A DNA stretch of 64,000 bases from assembly GCF_010015585.1 (NCBI RefSeq), contig NW_022985073.1:1048923-1112922 (forward strand), given 5' to 3'. This DNA comes from Eremomyces bilateralis CBS 781.70. Its lineage: Eukaryota; Ascomycota; Dothideomycetes; Eremomycetales; Eremomycetaceae. Numbering within the stretch: the first letter of the stretch is position 1; every line of letters begins with the position of its first letter. The notes below the pieces were generated by a model. That model worked only from the letters and a program-made list of their open reading frames with translations, searched no databases and was not told the DNA's origin. Positions 23,265-35,388 of this stretch are shown here, piece by piece. Position numbers and translations under genes: made by a program.

Positions 23265-25126
23265 CTACCTATGTTTCTTATCGCCCTTCATTTGCTTTCG
23301 GTTCCGGTTCTGGAAAACCACCTTCCCAATCACCCAGCAAACCCACACCGTTCCCAGTGCTATGGCCCAAACCGTCCCCAATTCTACCCACCTCGCCCAT
23401 TCCGTATCCATTACCGGTATATTCACCAAGCCCATGAAACTTCCGCCATCCAGTGCCTCCGGCTCTATATGATAGAAGACCGTTTGTCTACCGAAGAGCC
23501 CGTCGTATCCCAGATTTGTGCGGTCAAACGGGTTGACTGCAAACTTGTCCCCCGAATCTGCGGCGCATGCCCAAAAGACGGGAGGCCAAGGGAAAGGGGT
23601 AGTGACCGTATTATTCGCGTTCGCACCATTTTTCCACCCAGCCAACCATTCTCCTACCGACCCGCGCCCGCCATTTGATGCTGCAGAGACGTTTCGAGGA
23701 GACAGGTACCGCAGATGAAGAGGAATCGATGCCGTCCACTCGTTCTGACGATGCTTATTCTCCCCGTGATCCAACCTAGAGTCAGCGGGAGATGCTAGCT
23801 CAATCAAAGCCGCCGATCCCCATCGTGAGACGACCCAGTCCGGCGCCTCGAGGTCGGTTTCGCCGGAAAGGCTCCTCAAGGAGCGCAAATTCCGGGACGA
23901 TAGGAAGAGCGGGTCGGATAGCTGGTAGCGGTCGAGGAAAATTTGGGAAGGGAGAGTAAGATAGGCGTGGAGGGCGCAGGAGTGGGACATGGGTTCGGCG
24001 TCGGGGGAAGTAATTGGACTTGGAGGAACCGGCGGGGAGGAGAACGTGAGGTGGAGAGTCGGATGGAGGCCAGTTGGTTGGGAGAAGTGAGCACGATACT
24101 TGATTGGAGACGACGGGAGGGCGTGATGGCGGGAGGGGAAGGAGAACAATGTTGGCTCTATTTAACGCATAGATATTAGCACATGTATGGTGTGGAATGG
24201 ATGTAGTTAACGTACTGGGTTCGTCGTCCTGCCCAAGGACGGCCAGGAAGCCTCCTAAAGACTGCTCTTCCGGTTCCGAAGCCTTCTCGGCATTAAGAAC
24301 CCCGATCTCGATTGTTTCCGAGCTCTCTCTCCTCAGGTGCGTCTCCGTCCATGGTGAATTAGGACAAGCACGATCCCAGAAGGCGGTGACGGTCAGCGAG
24401 TGAGATATGGCATCATAGTCCATATCAAGGTATTTTGCATCGAGAAGTGACGCTGCGTCGCGGATGCATTTCTCATCTGACCTCGGACATATTTTTTCTT
24501 TCAGATAGGCAACGAGATCTTTGAGGGAAGGAGTCACATGGTAATATTGAAGGGATGAGGAAGCTGAGAATCTCTCCGAGAGTATAGGAGGACTTATGAA
24601 CGATTCCTAGTCTCATCAGATACATCCATGGCAGAATAGAACGTTCGGGATCATACCTGTGGAGAGACACAATCCATGCCATCTCCAAACACCTTCTTGA
24701 TCAGGGGGCAAAGGCGGTCCCTGTTCACATATTAACGACCCTTCTTCAGAATCGACAGCGCTTTGGCTTACGCGGTACCCTCGCTTAAGGGACTGAAGAA
24801 GACATGGAGCCCAGGCGACATCCGTGAAACGTATGGGCCCACCCCTTGCACCGGGGTCATGGATACCCAGCGGACGTGAAGTTCGTGGCATTGCTTCAGC
24901 GCCAGCCATAACTACAGAACTCAGCAGTTGCCTGAACGATTTCCGATGGCGAATGCCAGCATCGACCATGACATACCTCCCGTGGTAGCTCCGAGAATGC
25001 AAATGTCATGCGATGCTCCTTTGCCGCATCCAACTTGCTCAATTCTATGGAATCTTTCCGGACGCGGATCTGGGAGGGATTGAACTGCGAGACATCATGT
25101 TGGAGATATGTGATCCGGGACCGCAT
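23265..25126 (-). CDS. PBN1: GPI mannosyltransferase I subunit, PIG-X/Pbn1 family
   Basis: Partner of the first GPI mannosyltransferase (GPI14/PIG-M) in the ER; needed for GPI-anchor assembly. Five exons (25126-24977, 24911-24772, 24720-24657, 24606-24216, 24157-23265) give 545 residues. Family hallmarks: the N-terminal ITYLQHDVSQFNPSQIRV, LHVRWVSMTP and SRMSPGLHVFFSP, and near the C-terminus PPVFWACAADSG followed by NPFDRTNLGYDGLFG, then one transmembrane helix (VWAIALGTVWVCWVIG) and a short basic cytosolic tail. The exon-2 acceptor at 24911 was preferred to a later AG because it restores the family's LKQCHELHVRW continuity. Intron sizes are 65, 51, 50 and 58 bases. Confidence 0.9.
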
Positions 25127-25553
25127 CTTCCTAGCTCTTTCTGCACCAGGTCCAGTTCGGCCTTACAACGGTCACCCTGACTAGAAATTCAGAGACGGAA
25201 AAGATATTCTTATTTTAATTTAGGTTGGTAGATGGAGAGATGGGTTGGAGATACAGGTGTGACGTTTGGGTGTCTTCATGGCACGGGCCTTTTATGCTCA
25301 TCCACATCTTGTTCTGATGGGAAGCAAGATAATTAATTATACGTTTCGCTGCGCGGTTAGATGTTGTAGACTGGAATGATATATTCTTAACTATCAAGAC
25401 ACGATTAAAAACCCGATACATGCAACGGTATCGATAAACACATATATGGTTTATATAATTGTAGGGAATAATAAATATTGAATGGTATTCAAGGGGCAGG
25501 CACAAGCCTTCATACATCTAATGTAGTCGTGTATTGCTATCTAACAGTCGTAT
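25127..25553. other. Intergenic, PBN1 promoter and AFG1 3' flank
   Basis: AT-rich with several TA runs (25380-25480). No gene seen. Confidence 0.6.
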
Positions 25554-27407
25554 CTACAAACTATCCTCCCGCCAGCGACTCCTCACTCTCTGCCAGCTCT
25601 CCATCTCCTGCTTCCCACCCATCTTCTCAAGCCCCATCCCGCGCTCCACCCAGTCCTGGCTCCCCATCTCCACCAGCCGACTCAGCGCCCTCGCAAAAGC
25701 AAACCGCTCCTCGTCGCCCGTGAAGATGCTGCTGTTCTTCAGCATGGACATGTTCATCCCGAGGTCGTCCATGAGACTCCTCATGACATCGGAGACGTCG
25801 TGGTGCACGTCCGCGTCGGGGATCTCGCCTTTGGCTTGCCCGGCGTGCACGGCGTCGTCGAGCTCGTTCTTCGAAAGAAACAGCTCTGTCAATGGAACCG
25901 ACGTGGTCATGACCAGTTTGGCCTGCGGATGCGTCAGACATGTTGCAAAAATAATCGGGCATCGCGCCCACTCACCCTGCTCTCATAAATGGCGTCGATA
26001 AAGATAATAAACCGTCGAGCTAAATCTCGCGACCGGTGGGTCATCCCCGGGACCTCCGTGATAATGAATGCTTCATAACTCCTCATCAGCTCCAAGTAAT
26101 CCGCAGCGCCAGTGGCGCGCCCAATGATTTCCTTGAACGTGAACATGGCCGCTTTGCCGCTAGCCTTGGGCACATGGATCTCCCTTCCCCATACCATATG
26201 CGTCGCCGGATGAGGGGGATCATTCTTAAAGTCTCCCAGAAATTCAAACCATTTGTTCGCGTGGCTCTGTGCGGCCTTATCTAAGGGGTGATGGTACACG
26301 CCGGATGGCGGGCGGGGTATCTTTCTATAATCGGTCGAGGAATCTAAGTTGATTACGCGGAGTCGGTCTTTCATGAGGTTGATCGCGGGGACGAAGGATT
26401 CGCGCTGGATGCCGTTTTTGTACAGATCGTCGGGATGTCGGTTCGATGTGGTGACGAGAACCACGCCGTGGGCCATCAATGATTCCAAAAGCCTTTGGCG
26501 AATGTTAGCGCCGCCAAAAGACGATATCTAGCCGACATACCTTCGCAAAATCATCGCATCAGCGACGTCCGTACACTGAAACTCGTCAAAGCATAACACA
26601 CTGGACTTTTCCGCTATGTTGGCCGCCACAAACGGGATCCCATCGATATCGTTCCCATGCTCCATCTTCATCTTGTGCATTTCCTTATGAACCTCTTGCA
26701 TAAAGTTATGGAAATGGATTCTTGTTTTCTGCTTGATGTTCGGTGGTATGGTCTCGTAGAACAGGTCCATCAGCATGGTCTTTCCGCTTCCCACGTCGCC
26801 GAACATGTAGACGCCTTTGGGTATATCTGGCGAGATCTCCACTCGTGCTTTTGCCTTGTCATCCTCACCGCCTCCAAAGAGGGATCCAAACAGGGTCTTC
26901 TTCGGCGGTTGGAGTGACTCGATTGTCGGATGTACGACTTTGGGCGGGGTATATGATCTGAGCATTTCGTGAAGGTCCTCAAGATGTCCGATGATTGCTT
27001 TTTCGGGTCAGATCCAGGAATTGGCGCATCGGACAGCATCCGTACCTCTCTGATGATCATCATTTCGAAGCCGCCCTGAGGCGACCCTTTCGTCGTATTC
27101 TTCTATCGGTCCATATGGTCTCCATTCCGCTAGGAAAGGTGTCAGTCCGGTGGATGCGATTTCATAAAGCCGCCAGATACGCACTCTCCCCAGACACTCC
27201 TCTTGCGAACTGGTGCCCCGGACGAACTACCGGGCGCGTCCCCAGATACTGACGACCTCCAACAAATTCTTTCCGCCCACAACGAGACGGCGTCAGAGAG
27301 GTATATGTCCGCAGACAATCGTGGCAGAGACGCGCCGTTCGCGCACGTGGGACACGGGCAGCGACGCCCAGGCGCCGGAGGCTATGGCAAGCCTGTGGAG
27401 AAGTCAT
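25554..27407 (-). CDS. AFG1: AFG1/LACE1-type mitochondrial ATPase
   Basis: Mitochondrial AAA-related ATPase linked to turnover of mitochondrially encoded oxidase subunits. Exons 27407-27185, 27129-27046, 26997-26541, 26492-25976 and 25922-25554 give 549 residues; introns are 55, 48, 48 and 53 bases. The N-terminus is Arg-rich without acidic residues for about 40 residues (SLRRLGVAARVPRARTARL), as in a matrix presequence. Walker A is GDVGSGKTMLMD, Walker B VLCFDEFQCTDVADAMILRR, and the sensor region is VVLVTTSNRHPDDLYKNGIQ; all are family signatures. A short Gly-rich insert (GSLFGGGEDDKAKA) precedes Walker A. ATG 27407 is the first that keeps the presequence. The fourth junction (ESR|AKLVMTTSVPLTELF) matches the family. 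Confidence 0.93.
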
Positions 27408-27877
27408 AGTGTCAACCAGGGCATGGTGAGCGCCGTGCAGTAAAGCAGGCAATCTCTGCTCAGATCTATGGTAAATGGTAGCTTGGAATCGTACACGAGT
27501 CACGCCTTCACGAAGTGGACTCGGAGGCGGTTGGGGTGTTTTATCATCGGGCCAACTCGGCGTCCCGCTCGGCACAGTGCCGAACTTCGCTGATCCGTCC
27601 GTCCATTCTAATTTCTGATGTGATTGGGACCAGGTCACTGAATGGTTCCAATACGGTCGTATATAAATTCTCCAGATTGTAATGTGATCAAACCAATGAT
27701 TGCTTGAGATCCGCACATTCCATGAAGAAAGAAGGTTGATTTATACAGTGATGCCATGCACCTTAGAATTGATAGTTCTGGATCTCGTCCGACCTTCGGG
27801 AGACCCAGATGTAAGACCCCCATAATTACAAAGTACCTATGCTCCGTCGAATATCATAATATATACCATAGCCACGT
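27408..27877. other. Intergenic, AFG1 promoter and AKR1 3' flank
   Basis: No supported gene or RNA. Confidence 0.55.
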
Positions 27878-30263
27878 CTATACATTTTCATCCGTATTGA
27901 CGGACACATATGCTCCGCCTTCGCCTCCCCTCCGTCTGCTCAACTTCAGCGGCGCGTCGTACAGCTTCGTGTAGTCCACGGCCGCCCCGTCTAGTAGCGC
28001 CGCTCCACCGCCATCGCCTCCGAACAACGCGGTGGGCGTGCACCAGAAGTCTTTACAGTTCGTGACGATTCCTCGGGTATACGGGTTCCCCTCCTGCTTC
28101 GCCTCGATTTCCGCAGGGTTCGAGTTCACTGCGGTGGCCATGAACGCATCGAGGCCGAATAGCTTCTTCCATTGACTGAAGAACCCGTGGTTCTTGTGGT
28201 GGTGATGGTGATGTCCGTCGGTGGACGAGCCGGAGCCCGGGCCGGTGGCGGACACCGCGGCTTGGCCGGCCGACGTGGCGCCGGTGGTCATGAACGTGGT
28301 GAGGGTATCTCCGACGCTGCGATCGTGTTCGAAGCCGCGCATGCTTTCGTAGGTAGTCATGGCACGAGCGACCTGGAGTAGCTGGACGATGAGGAGCATG
28401 GTAACCCAGATTAATTGGAAGGTACACCACGCCACCGCGACGGTGGTGAAGGGGTCTTTGTTGAGGATGGTGCAGATCTCGGCGGAGACGATGGTACACT
28501 CCACCGCGGTGACGTCGGGAAGGACTTCGAGGTCTTTGATCGTTAGAAATGCTGGCACATGGACGGAGGAAACTTACATTTCAGCAGTAACCAGGCTAAC
28601 GTGATGACCCCGAATTGCAGGGTTACGACGAAAAGCAAGAAGTGTCGATGGTTGTTCACCCCGACGCAATTGTCTACCCACGGACAATGACTGATTTCGT
28701 CAGCTTGGAGCATAGGACAACCATTTAGGGAGCTTACTGGTCTTCTCGCGCCACGCAACGTTTGCAGATCTTGCAATGCTTGCTCCGCAACGGTCTCCGA
28801 ACCATGCAATGGACGCAGAAGTGCTGTTCGTCGAACTTGAACACTTTCAACAGGTCATCAATGATCTCCCGCTGCTTGTTGCGACTGTCTGGCTTCGGAA
28901 CGAACCCGGGGTCCCGAAGCATGGCGCTGAAGTAGAAATAGCCGCACAGGATAAATAATGTGGTGAAGATGATATTCAGGAAGGGAAATTTGGAATATGT
29001 CCCTATGGATCGTTAGCGAGAGTTTGATACGCGCTGCTGGATAACTTACAGGGGAGAATATGGGTCAGATATCGAACGCCGACCCAGAAGAGGGATCCGG
29101 CAAAAACACCGGCTAGGAAAGGCTGGATGGGTTAGCGATGCCACGCTCCGCAATCGCCATCAGTGATACTTACAGTCTTATGAAGGCTTTTCATATCCGA
29201 AGGAGCCCAGCGCAGGGAAGTCCGCGCCAACCACTGCAGACCGAACGCAACCAGCACGGCCAGGGGTATCGAAAGGTAGATAACGAAATGGCTCAAAATC
29301 AGAAACGAGAAGAAGAGGATCACCCCGGGCCACACAAACAATCCTCTCCAGAAGAACGTCCGCCGATCCTTGACGAACGACAGCTTAAAGTCCCGCGCGC
29401 TCCCATCGGGGTGGAACCCCGCCGTGTCCAGCGCATCGTGCCAGATCTTCTCGATGCCCATCTCCTTCGCGACGACCGCGGGGGTCTTCCCGTCGTTATT
29501 CTCCGCGAATCGGTCGGCGCCGTACTCGAGCAGCTTCTGGACGGCCAGGCTGCTGCGACTGACGAGTGCCCAATGCAGCGCGGTGAACCCCTGGTCGTCT
29601 CTCGCGAAGATGTTCGCGCCCCAGCGGAGGAGGAGGCCGACGCATGCGGGGAAGCCCTTATACGCGGCCCACATCAGGCTGGTATGGCCCTGGCTGTCCT
29701 GGATGTCGATGGGGATGTCCTGGTGGAGGAGGAGGAGGAGCTGGAAGACGTTGCCGTCGAGGGCGGCCCAGTGGAGGAGGTTGAAGCCTTGGTCGTCGGT
29801 GAGGAGGGGGTCGGCGCCGTGCTCCAGGAGCAGGTTGACGACGTAGTATGCGCATTTCTTCGCGGCCCAGTGCGCGGGGGTCGCGTCGGCTTCGCCACCT
29901 TTCACGTTCACAGATGCGCCGGCCTGGAGGAGGAAATGGCAGAGCGGTAAACGGTTGTTGATCGCGGCCCACTGCGCAAGTTTTAGCACGATCTCTAGCA
30001 AAACACGATGAAGAAAGGGGATGGCGCACATGTAACGCAGTGATGCCCTCCTCGTCCGAATATGTAGCATCGAACTTCCCAGTGTCGAAGAGTTTCTGGA
30101 TCGCACCGACTTCCCCTAACCGCGCCAGCTGCATGAGATCTTCCTCCACGGGCAGCAGCGGTTTCGTCGACAGCATCTCCTTGAGTTCAAGGTTGCCATT
30201 CTGGTCGTTTGCCGGGTCGTCGGCCTGAGCCTGGGTTGGCGCAGGCGAGGACCCCGAAGGCAT
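27878..30263 (-). CDS. AKR1: AKR1-type ankyrin-repeat DHHC palmitoyltransferase
   Basis: S-acylates proteins at the Golgi/endosome. Six exons (30263-30030, 29971-29174, 29122-29050, 29002-28738, 28690-28578, 28533-27878) give 712 residues. Ankyrin repeats fill about residues 45-270 (e.g. [43 protein letters not shown]). Paired membrane helices follow ([18 protein letters not shown]), then the Cys-rich DHHC domain ([19 protein letters not shown]; the DHHC Cys is split by the intron as D-H|H-C-P-W). Two more helices follow, and a tail with a His run (HHHHHHK). True DHHC, not the DHYC variant of yeast Akr1. Introns are 44-58 bases. The acidic N-terminal 40 residues are disordered. Confidence 0.95.
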
Positions 30264-30897
30264 AGCGGAGGTGTCAAAGGAGGGACGGATGAATGGGCTG
30301 CAGTTAAACTTAAAGGGACGAGGGAGAATTATTAGATTCGCAGAACATCCTCGCTACTCCTGGGCTCGCTAAGTAAGATGGTAGAATTACTGTCAAAAAG
30401 TTCAGGACTTCAGGTTCGTATTCCGTAATGTGGCTCAGCCCATTCGATGCCAAAGCGTTCTCAGTAAGGATCAACATAAGGAGAGCTGCGTCGTCACTCG
30501 TCAAGTTGCGCATATGGTTCGCTCGGGCAACTCGGGTTTTCCAGCATCGTAATCCACAAGGCGCAATTCCGCGTGGAAAAGGGTCTCCCCGTTCACGCGG
30601 TTTTCCAAGGGATAGTTGGGATTACACAGTAGGGCTGACCAATGGGATCAAAATAAGCAAAGGGAACGAATTTGGGTTCGTGGAGCCGTTCAACAATTCA
30701 ATTCACGAATGACAGTATTACCGGTAGTTGGAATATTGCCGTCATGTAACGGCGTAAGAATTTGGCTCTTTTGTGAACCCATCATGCCTTTTGCACTTCT
30801 AGCTATGGTAATATCATGATCCATGGTCAAAGTAATCCGCGATTGCGATATCGAACCGTCATTCTATCCTGCCGTAGCCACTGAAAACGCTCCCTGC
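30264..30897. other. Intergenic, AKR1 promoter and eIF3g 3' flank
   Basis: No supported gene or RNA. The region is richer in AT than the genes on both sides. Confidence 0.55.
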
Positions 30898-31906
30898 TCA
30901 AGTCGACTTCTTCGCAAACTCCACACGAAGAATCAAGTGACCAAATCCAACTACTCAAAGTCAGAACGATACGAAGCAAATAGATCCAGGGAAACTTACA
31001 GCCATCCATCTTATCGCACGCCTTCACCGCATCCAGACGATCCTCAAAGCTGACGAACGCGAACCCCTTGGCTCGGCCGGTCTCGCGGTCCTTCGCCAGA
31101 TACACCCTCGTGACCCGACCGTACCTTGAGAACATATCCCGAAGGTCCTGCTCTTCGGCGAACTCGCTGACCTGTACAGAGCATTAACCACCATCCTGTA
31201 CTTGCATGCCACAGAACTTACGTTGGTGACTCTCAGCGTGGCCAGATCGTCCCGCTCGAATTTCCCGCCCATCCGCTCTCCAGCACCCGCGCCTCCCTTC
31301 CGCATGTGTGGCGGCACATAGCCGCCCCCACCCACTCCTAACCCGCCCTCTGCCGGTGCCTCGTCGACGCCCAAATCCCCCAAACCGGGCCCGGAATCGC
31401 CCTCGGGGGCCATGGTATCTTTGAAGGGACACTTCGAGGTCCAATGCTCGCCACTACAGATACGGCACTTGATCTTCGCGTCCTTGAGGACCGCCTTCTT
31501 CTGCTCCTCGGACTTCTCCTCCTGGGCGCCAGCGCGGAACCCGATGGTGGGGCGGAAGGCGATGTTTTCGGCGATGCTGGTGGTGTCGGACTGCGGGCCG
31601 GCGGGCTTGCCCTTTTCGGCGCCGAACTTGGCCCAGTGCTTGCGCTCGGCGACGCGCGGGTTCACGATCTGCTTGACGATGGTCTTCTTGATGCGGCGGG
31701 TGGTCTTGACTTTCTTGCCGTTCTCGTCGATGCGGTAGGAAACGATGGTCTCGGTGCCATCCTTGTTTTTGGTAACGGTGGGCTGCGGGAGGGCGAGGGT
31801 GTCTTCGTCTTCTTCTTCGGCCCAGTCGCGGGTACGTCTTATGGGAAGGGTTAGTATCAAGACGGTCGTGGGAACTCATTGATCCTTACTCTGCGGGTTT
31901 CGACAT
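30898..31906 (-). CDS. TIF35: Translation initiation factor eIF3 subunit g
   Basis: RNA-binding subunit of eIF3, promoting scanning and 40S recruitment. Exons 31906-31890, 31837-31222, 31171-31000 and 30950-30898 give 285 residues, the usual eIF3g length. The N-terminus reads [16 protein letters not shown]; a CCHC zinc knuckle follows ([14 protein letters not shown]); a Gly-rich linker carries [11 protein letters not shown]; and one C-terminal RRM has RNP2 LRVTNVSEFA and RNP1 [11 protein letters not shown]. The short last exon ([16 protein letters not shown]) completes the RRM and was placed by family match: without it the frame runs into unrelated sequence. Introns are 52, 50 and 49 bases. 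Confidence 0.95.
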
Positions 31907-32375
31907 TTTGAGGGTCGCGCTCGATAGGATGCGCGGGGGTTAAACGGGTCGGATTTGAATGGATAGGTTAGATTCTTCGACGTCGGATTGTAAAATTATC
32001 CTTTAGTTTTTGGGTTTGAAGTGGTTATGATGGTAGAAGTGGGCGACATACAGTCCTAACTCTTCAGTGGTGATGAGGAAGCGTGCCGTGGGGCAAATTT
32101 GGAGGCCAAAGTTTAGCGGCTCTCCCGAAGGCCGAAGTTTAGCAGTGCCTCTCCAACCAACGCATCCCATGTTCACAACTCTCCAAGTCAACATTGAATA
32201 TTTAAATAAATAACCATCGTTTCTTCATATCATTGTCAACATTAATGAAATGCTGTGATGTGTTCACTTGGTGGTGAATTCTGAACTGGCGATAATATTC
32301 ATGCGAGTGCCCTTAATCCCCATATAGACTCTCCGTATCCTCTTGCATCGACCTCCATTCTATCTCCTGTTCAAC
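31907..32375. other. Divergent promoter gap
   Basis: Lies between eIF3g (minus) and a small-protein gene (plus), so it should serve both. A repeated TTTAGCGGC/TTTAGCAG-like phrase occurs near 32110-32145. No gene seen. Confidence 0.5.
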
Positions 32376-32629
32376 ATGTCATTCTGGGGGTAAACTGCAC
32401 TTTTCCCTTCTATTCCCTTCCATATGGGCTAATATCCAGCAGTGCCTACAGAAGTCTCACCCCCCGGACTCGCATCTACCTAGGAGTAGGAGTCATCGGC
32501 TGGAGTGCGTTGGGTCTCTACTTCACGGACAAATGGGAGGATAAAATCGCATCGAAGAAAGCCGAACCTGGACAGGCTGTGGGTCAGCCGACGCTACAGG
32601 ATGAGGTTCCGAAAGCCAACGAGGCTTGA
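32376..32629 (+). CDS. Small single-pass membrane protein, 67 residues
   Basis: ATG 32376, a 50-base intron (32390-32439) and a second exon to TGA 32627-32629. The protein begins MSFWGSAYRSLTPRTRIYLG, has one hydrophobic segment (GVGVIGWSALGLYF) and a charged tail (TDKWEDKIASKKAEPGQ). Short length, basic residues before the helix and an acidic/basic tail after it are typical of small mitochondrial inner-membrane proteins, but I cannot name a family. The exact frame match over the intron and the abrupt end of coding pattern at TGA support a real gene. Confidence 0.7.
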
Positions 32630-33627
32630 ATTGCTACCTATGGTCGGTCCCTAGGACTCGATTCCTTGGATCAATGGGATATGCGATTGGAGTCTAAGAC
32701 TAGGCGACTCGGGATGAATAGACTGGTCCCCTGGTGCTAGAATGGGCCTCACCATGTCTATAGGAGCATTGGCCGGTCCATTCGCTATTCAGGGAGTCAT
32801 GGCTGGAGAATCGGGAGGGCTATCCGGCCAATTCGTCTCAATATTAGAGAAGCTCGGGTTGATGTGGCGCCTGGCAACTGTTTGGAAAATCACCGCCACT
32901 TGGGAGGAGCAGGAGCAGGACCGGCATATTGATCGGACGATGTCGTGGGATCCTATGGAGGCTTGGTACATATCCGAAGGGCCACTGACAACGCATGGGC
33001 CTGGCGAAGCCGCATAGCTGCTGTAGGCAGCTCGATGGGCGAGACAAGTCATGGATGACGAAACGACATACGTCATACCGATACTTATCCAGCTTCATGC
33101 TCAATTCCAAGGGCAGGAGCGATCTGAGTGCGAGGGATGGGCGTCACGGATGGAACGCAGTGAGAATTCTGTCCTACCTGGGGTAGCTATACAAACGCAA
33201 TCCAGCGCCGAATTCCGAATATTGGATTCTTGATATGCAAGGCAACTGACGTCCCGGGCTGTTTACTCCTCTTCTTAGCCCTTACACTCCGATCCGATCA
33301 TTCTGATAAAGATCGACATCAAAACCTCGCCAATCGCTCATGTAACCAATGAGAGCGGGCGAAGTCGCAGCCATCCGCCGGACCCTTGCAAGGGCAGTCG
33401 TCATTGCTTCAGATGCCAGAGGACAAAGAACAATTATCGCGGTTTTCATGTAACTATTCAACTCCTTCATAGTACTTTGCGTGCTCGCAAGACCCCGTCT
33501 CATCATCTGTATCCATCCTGACAGAGTCTTCTATTCATACTATCCTCCCAGCTCCAACTCCACCCTCCCAATTCCCATCGTGATACCACAATCCCTCCAT
33601 CCCACCAAACACCACACCACAGCAACC
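32630..33627. other. Intergenic, about 1 kb
   Basis: Includes the promoter of the next gene, with a C/T-rich leader from about 33530. A 91-codon frame at 32742-33017 lacks any protein-like pattern and was not accepted. Confidence 0.5.
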
Positions 33628-35388
33628 ATGGCCGGTGAGGCCGCGTCCTACTACAACTCCCCCCCACAACCTGCCGGCTACCCTCCCCCCGCCCCGCCCA
33701 AAGACCACCACCCTCCGCCTCCCCCGTCATACGCACAGAACTACGGGGCGCCGAGCGGCCCGGCGGACGACTATGGCGAGAAGGCGACGTTTGAGCAGAC
33801 GTTTAAGGTCGAGAAGCCGCAGTGGAACGACGTGTGGGCGGGGATCTTGGTAGGTTGCATGTACCACTCCAAGCTCTGAGATGCTGACGGGTGTGGTAGC
33901 TGCTGATCGTGTTCGCGGGGTTCACGGCGGTGTCGGGGATCGCGTTACATGGGTATGCGGCGACGAAGGGGTTTAATGGCGGGGGGATCTATGATAGTGG
34001 GAACGACTTCTCGCTGAACACGAATACGGTGGTGTTGTTTATCTTTTGTTTGGCGGTGGCGATCGTGCTGAGCTATGCGTACGTGTGGATGGCGCGGCTC
34101 TTTACGAAGCAGTTTATCTGGATTTCCGGGGTCTTGAACATCGTGGTATGTTGTATGCGTTGCGTGTGGGCTCAACGATGCTAAGATCAAATATAGCTGG
34201 GATTCGTGACGGCGATCTATATGATGGCGAGAGGGTATTGGTCGGGGGGGATTGTCTTCTTGATGTCAGTGACGCAGGCCAGTGGAAACAGTGAGGAAGC
34301 TAACAGTCCGCCAGATTCGCCGTCATTACTCTCTTCATGTTCATCTCGTGGCGGAAACGGATTCCATTCTCGACTCTGATGCTCCAAACGACGATTGACG
34401 TGTCCAAGACGTATGGGCACGTCTACCTGGTCAGCTGGGTCGGTGGCCTCGTTTCGATTGCGTTCGGAGCATGGTATTCCATCACGCTCGTGGCGGTCTA
34501 CGTTAAGTATGAGCCTGGACTTAATCCAGCATGCTCTACAAACGGGGGAGGGTGCTCAACAGCCAAAGTGATCGGGCTGCTAGTCTTCATCACGGTTAGT
34601 GAAATCTGTGTCAATCTTTTCCTGCCGAAAGTGCTGACACCCAGCAGTTCGCAATGTACTGGATCTCCGAATGGCTCAAGAACACCATCCACACCATCAT
34701 CTGCGGCGTCTACGGCTCCTGGTACTTCTTCCCTCACAACCTACCCAAAGGCGCCACTACCGGCGCCTTCAAGCGCGCCGTGACCTACAGCTTCGGCAGC
34801 ATCAGCTTCGGCAGCCTCCTCCTCGCGATCATCAACGCCCTCCGCCAAGCCTGCTCCATCGCCCAGAGAAGCGAGGGCGCGCAAGGAAACATGGTCGGCT
34901 ACGTCGCCTTCTGCGTCCTCGGCTGCCTCATTGACATGCTCAACTGGCTCGCCCACATCTTCAACAAATACGCCTTCGCGCACATCGCCCTGTACGGAAA
35001 AGCGTACATCCCCGCCGCCAAAGACACCTGGACGATGGTGAAAGACCGCGGGATCGACGCGCTCGCGCAGGAGTGCCTCGTCGGCCCGGTCCTCTCCATC
35101 GGATCCATGTTCGTCGCGTACACGTGCGCGCTGCTCTCGTACCTCTACCTGGTCTTCACGCAGCCCGGGTACAACCGCGACGGGGGTTACACGCCGGTGG
35201 TGGTGGCGTTCGCGTTCCTGATCGGGCTACAGATCGCGAGCATCGTCACCACGCCGCTGGGGAGCGGGATCGATGCGATCTTCGTGGCGATGGCGTGGAA
35301 TCCGGAGGCGTTGCGGCGGGATCATCCGGATCTATGGGCGCGCATGGTGAGCGTATATCCGCACGTGCAACAGGCGATTCGGGCCTGA
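33628..35388 (+). CDS. PNS1: PNS1/CTL-type choline-transporter-like protein
   Basis: Plasma-membrane protein of the choline-transporter-like (SLC44) family; yeast Pns1 has no proven choline transport. Exons 33628-33849, 33900-34145, 34197-34264, 34315-34594 and 34648-35388 give 518 residues. A Pro/Tyr-rich cytosolic N-terminus (PPPPPSYAQNYG) precedes about ten hydrophobic segments. Family phrases: KPQWNDVWAGIL, SWRKRIPFSTLML, TIDVSKTYGHVYLVS, the strongly conserved WISEWLKNTIHTIICGVYGS and NKYAFAHIALYGKAYIPAAK. A Cys pair in a loop (NPACSTNGGGCST) probably forms a disulphide. All introns are 50-53 bases and need splicing to restore the frame. Confidence 0.93.

Noticed and set aside
29138-29950. 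A 270-codon plus-strand frame opposite the ankyrin repeats of AKR1
   Set aside because: Antisense shadow; its acidic runs arise from the reverse complement of Leu and His codons.
32742-33017. A 91-codon frame between the small membrane protein and PNS1
   Set aside because: No coherent pattern beyond a weak hydrophobic start; no supporting splice or family signal.
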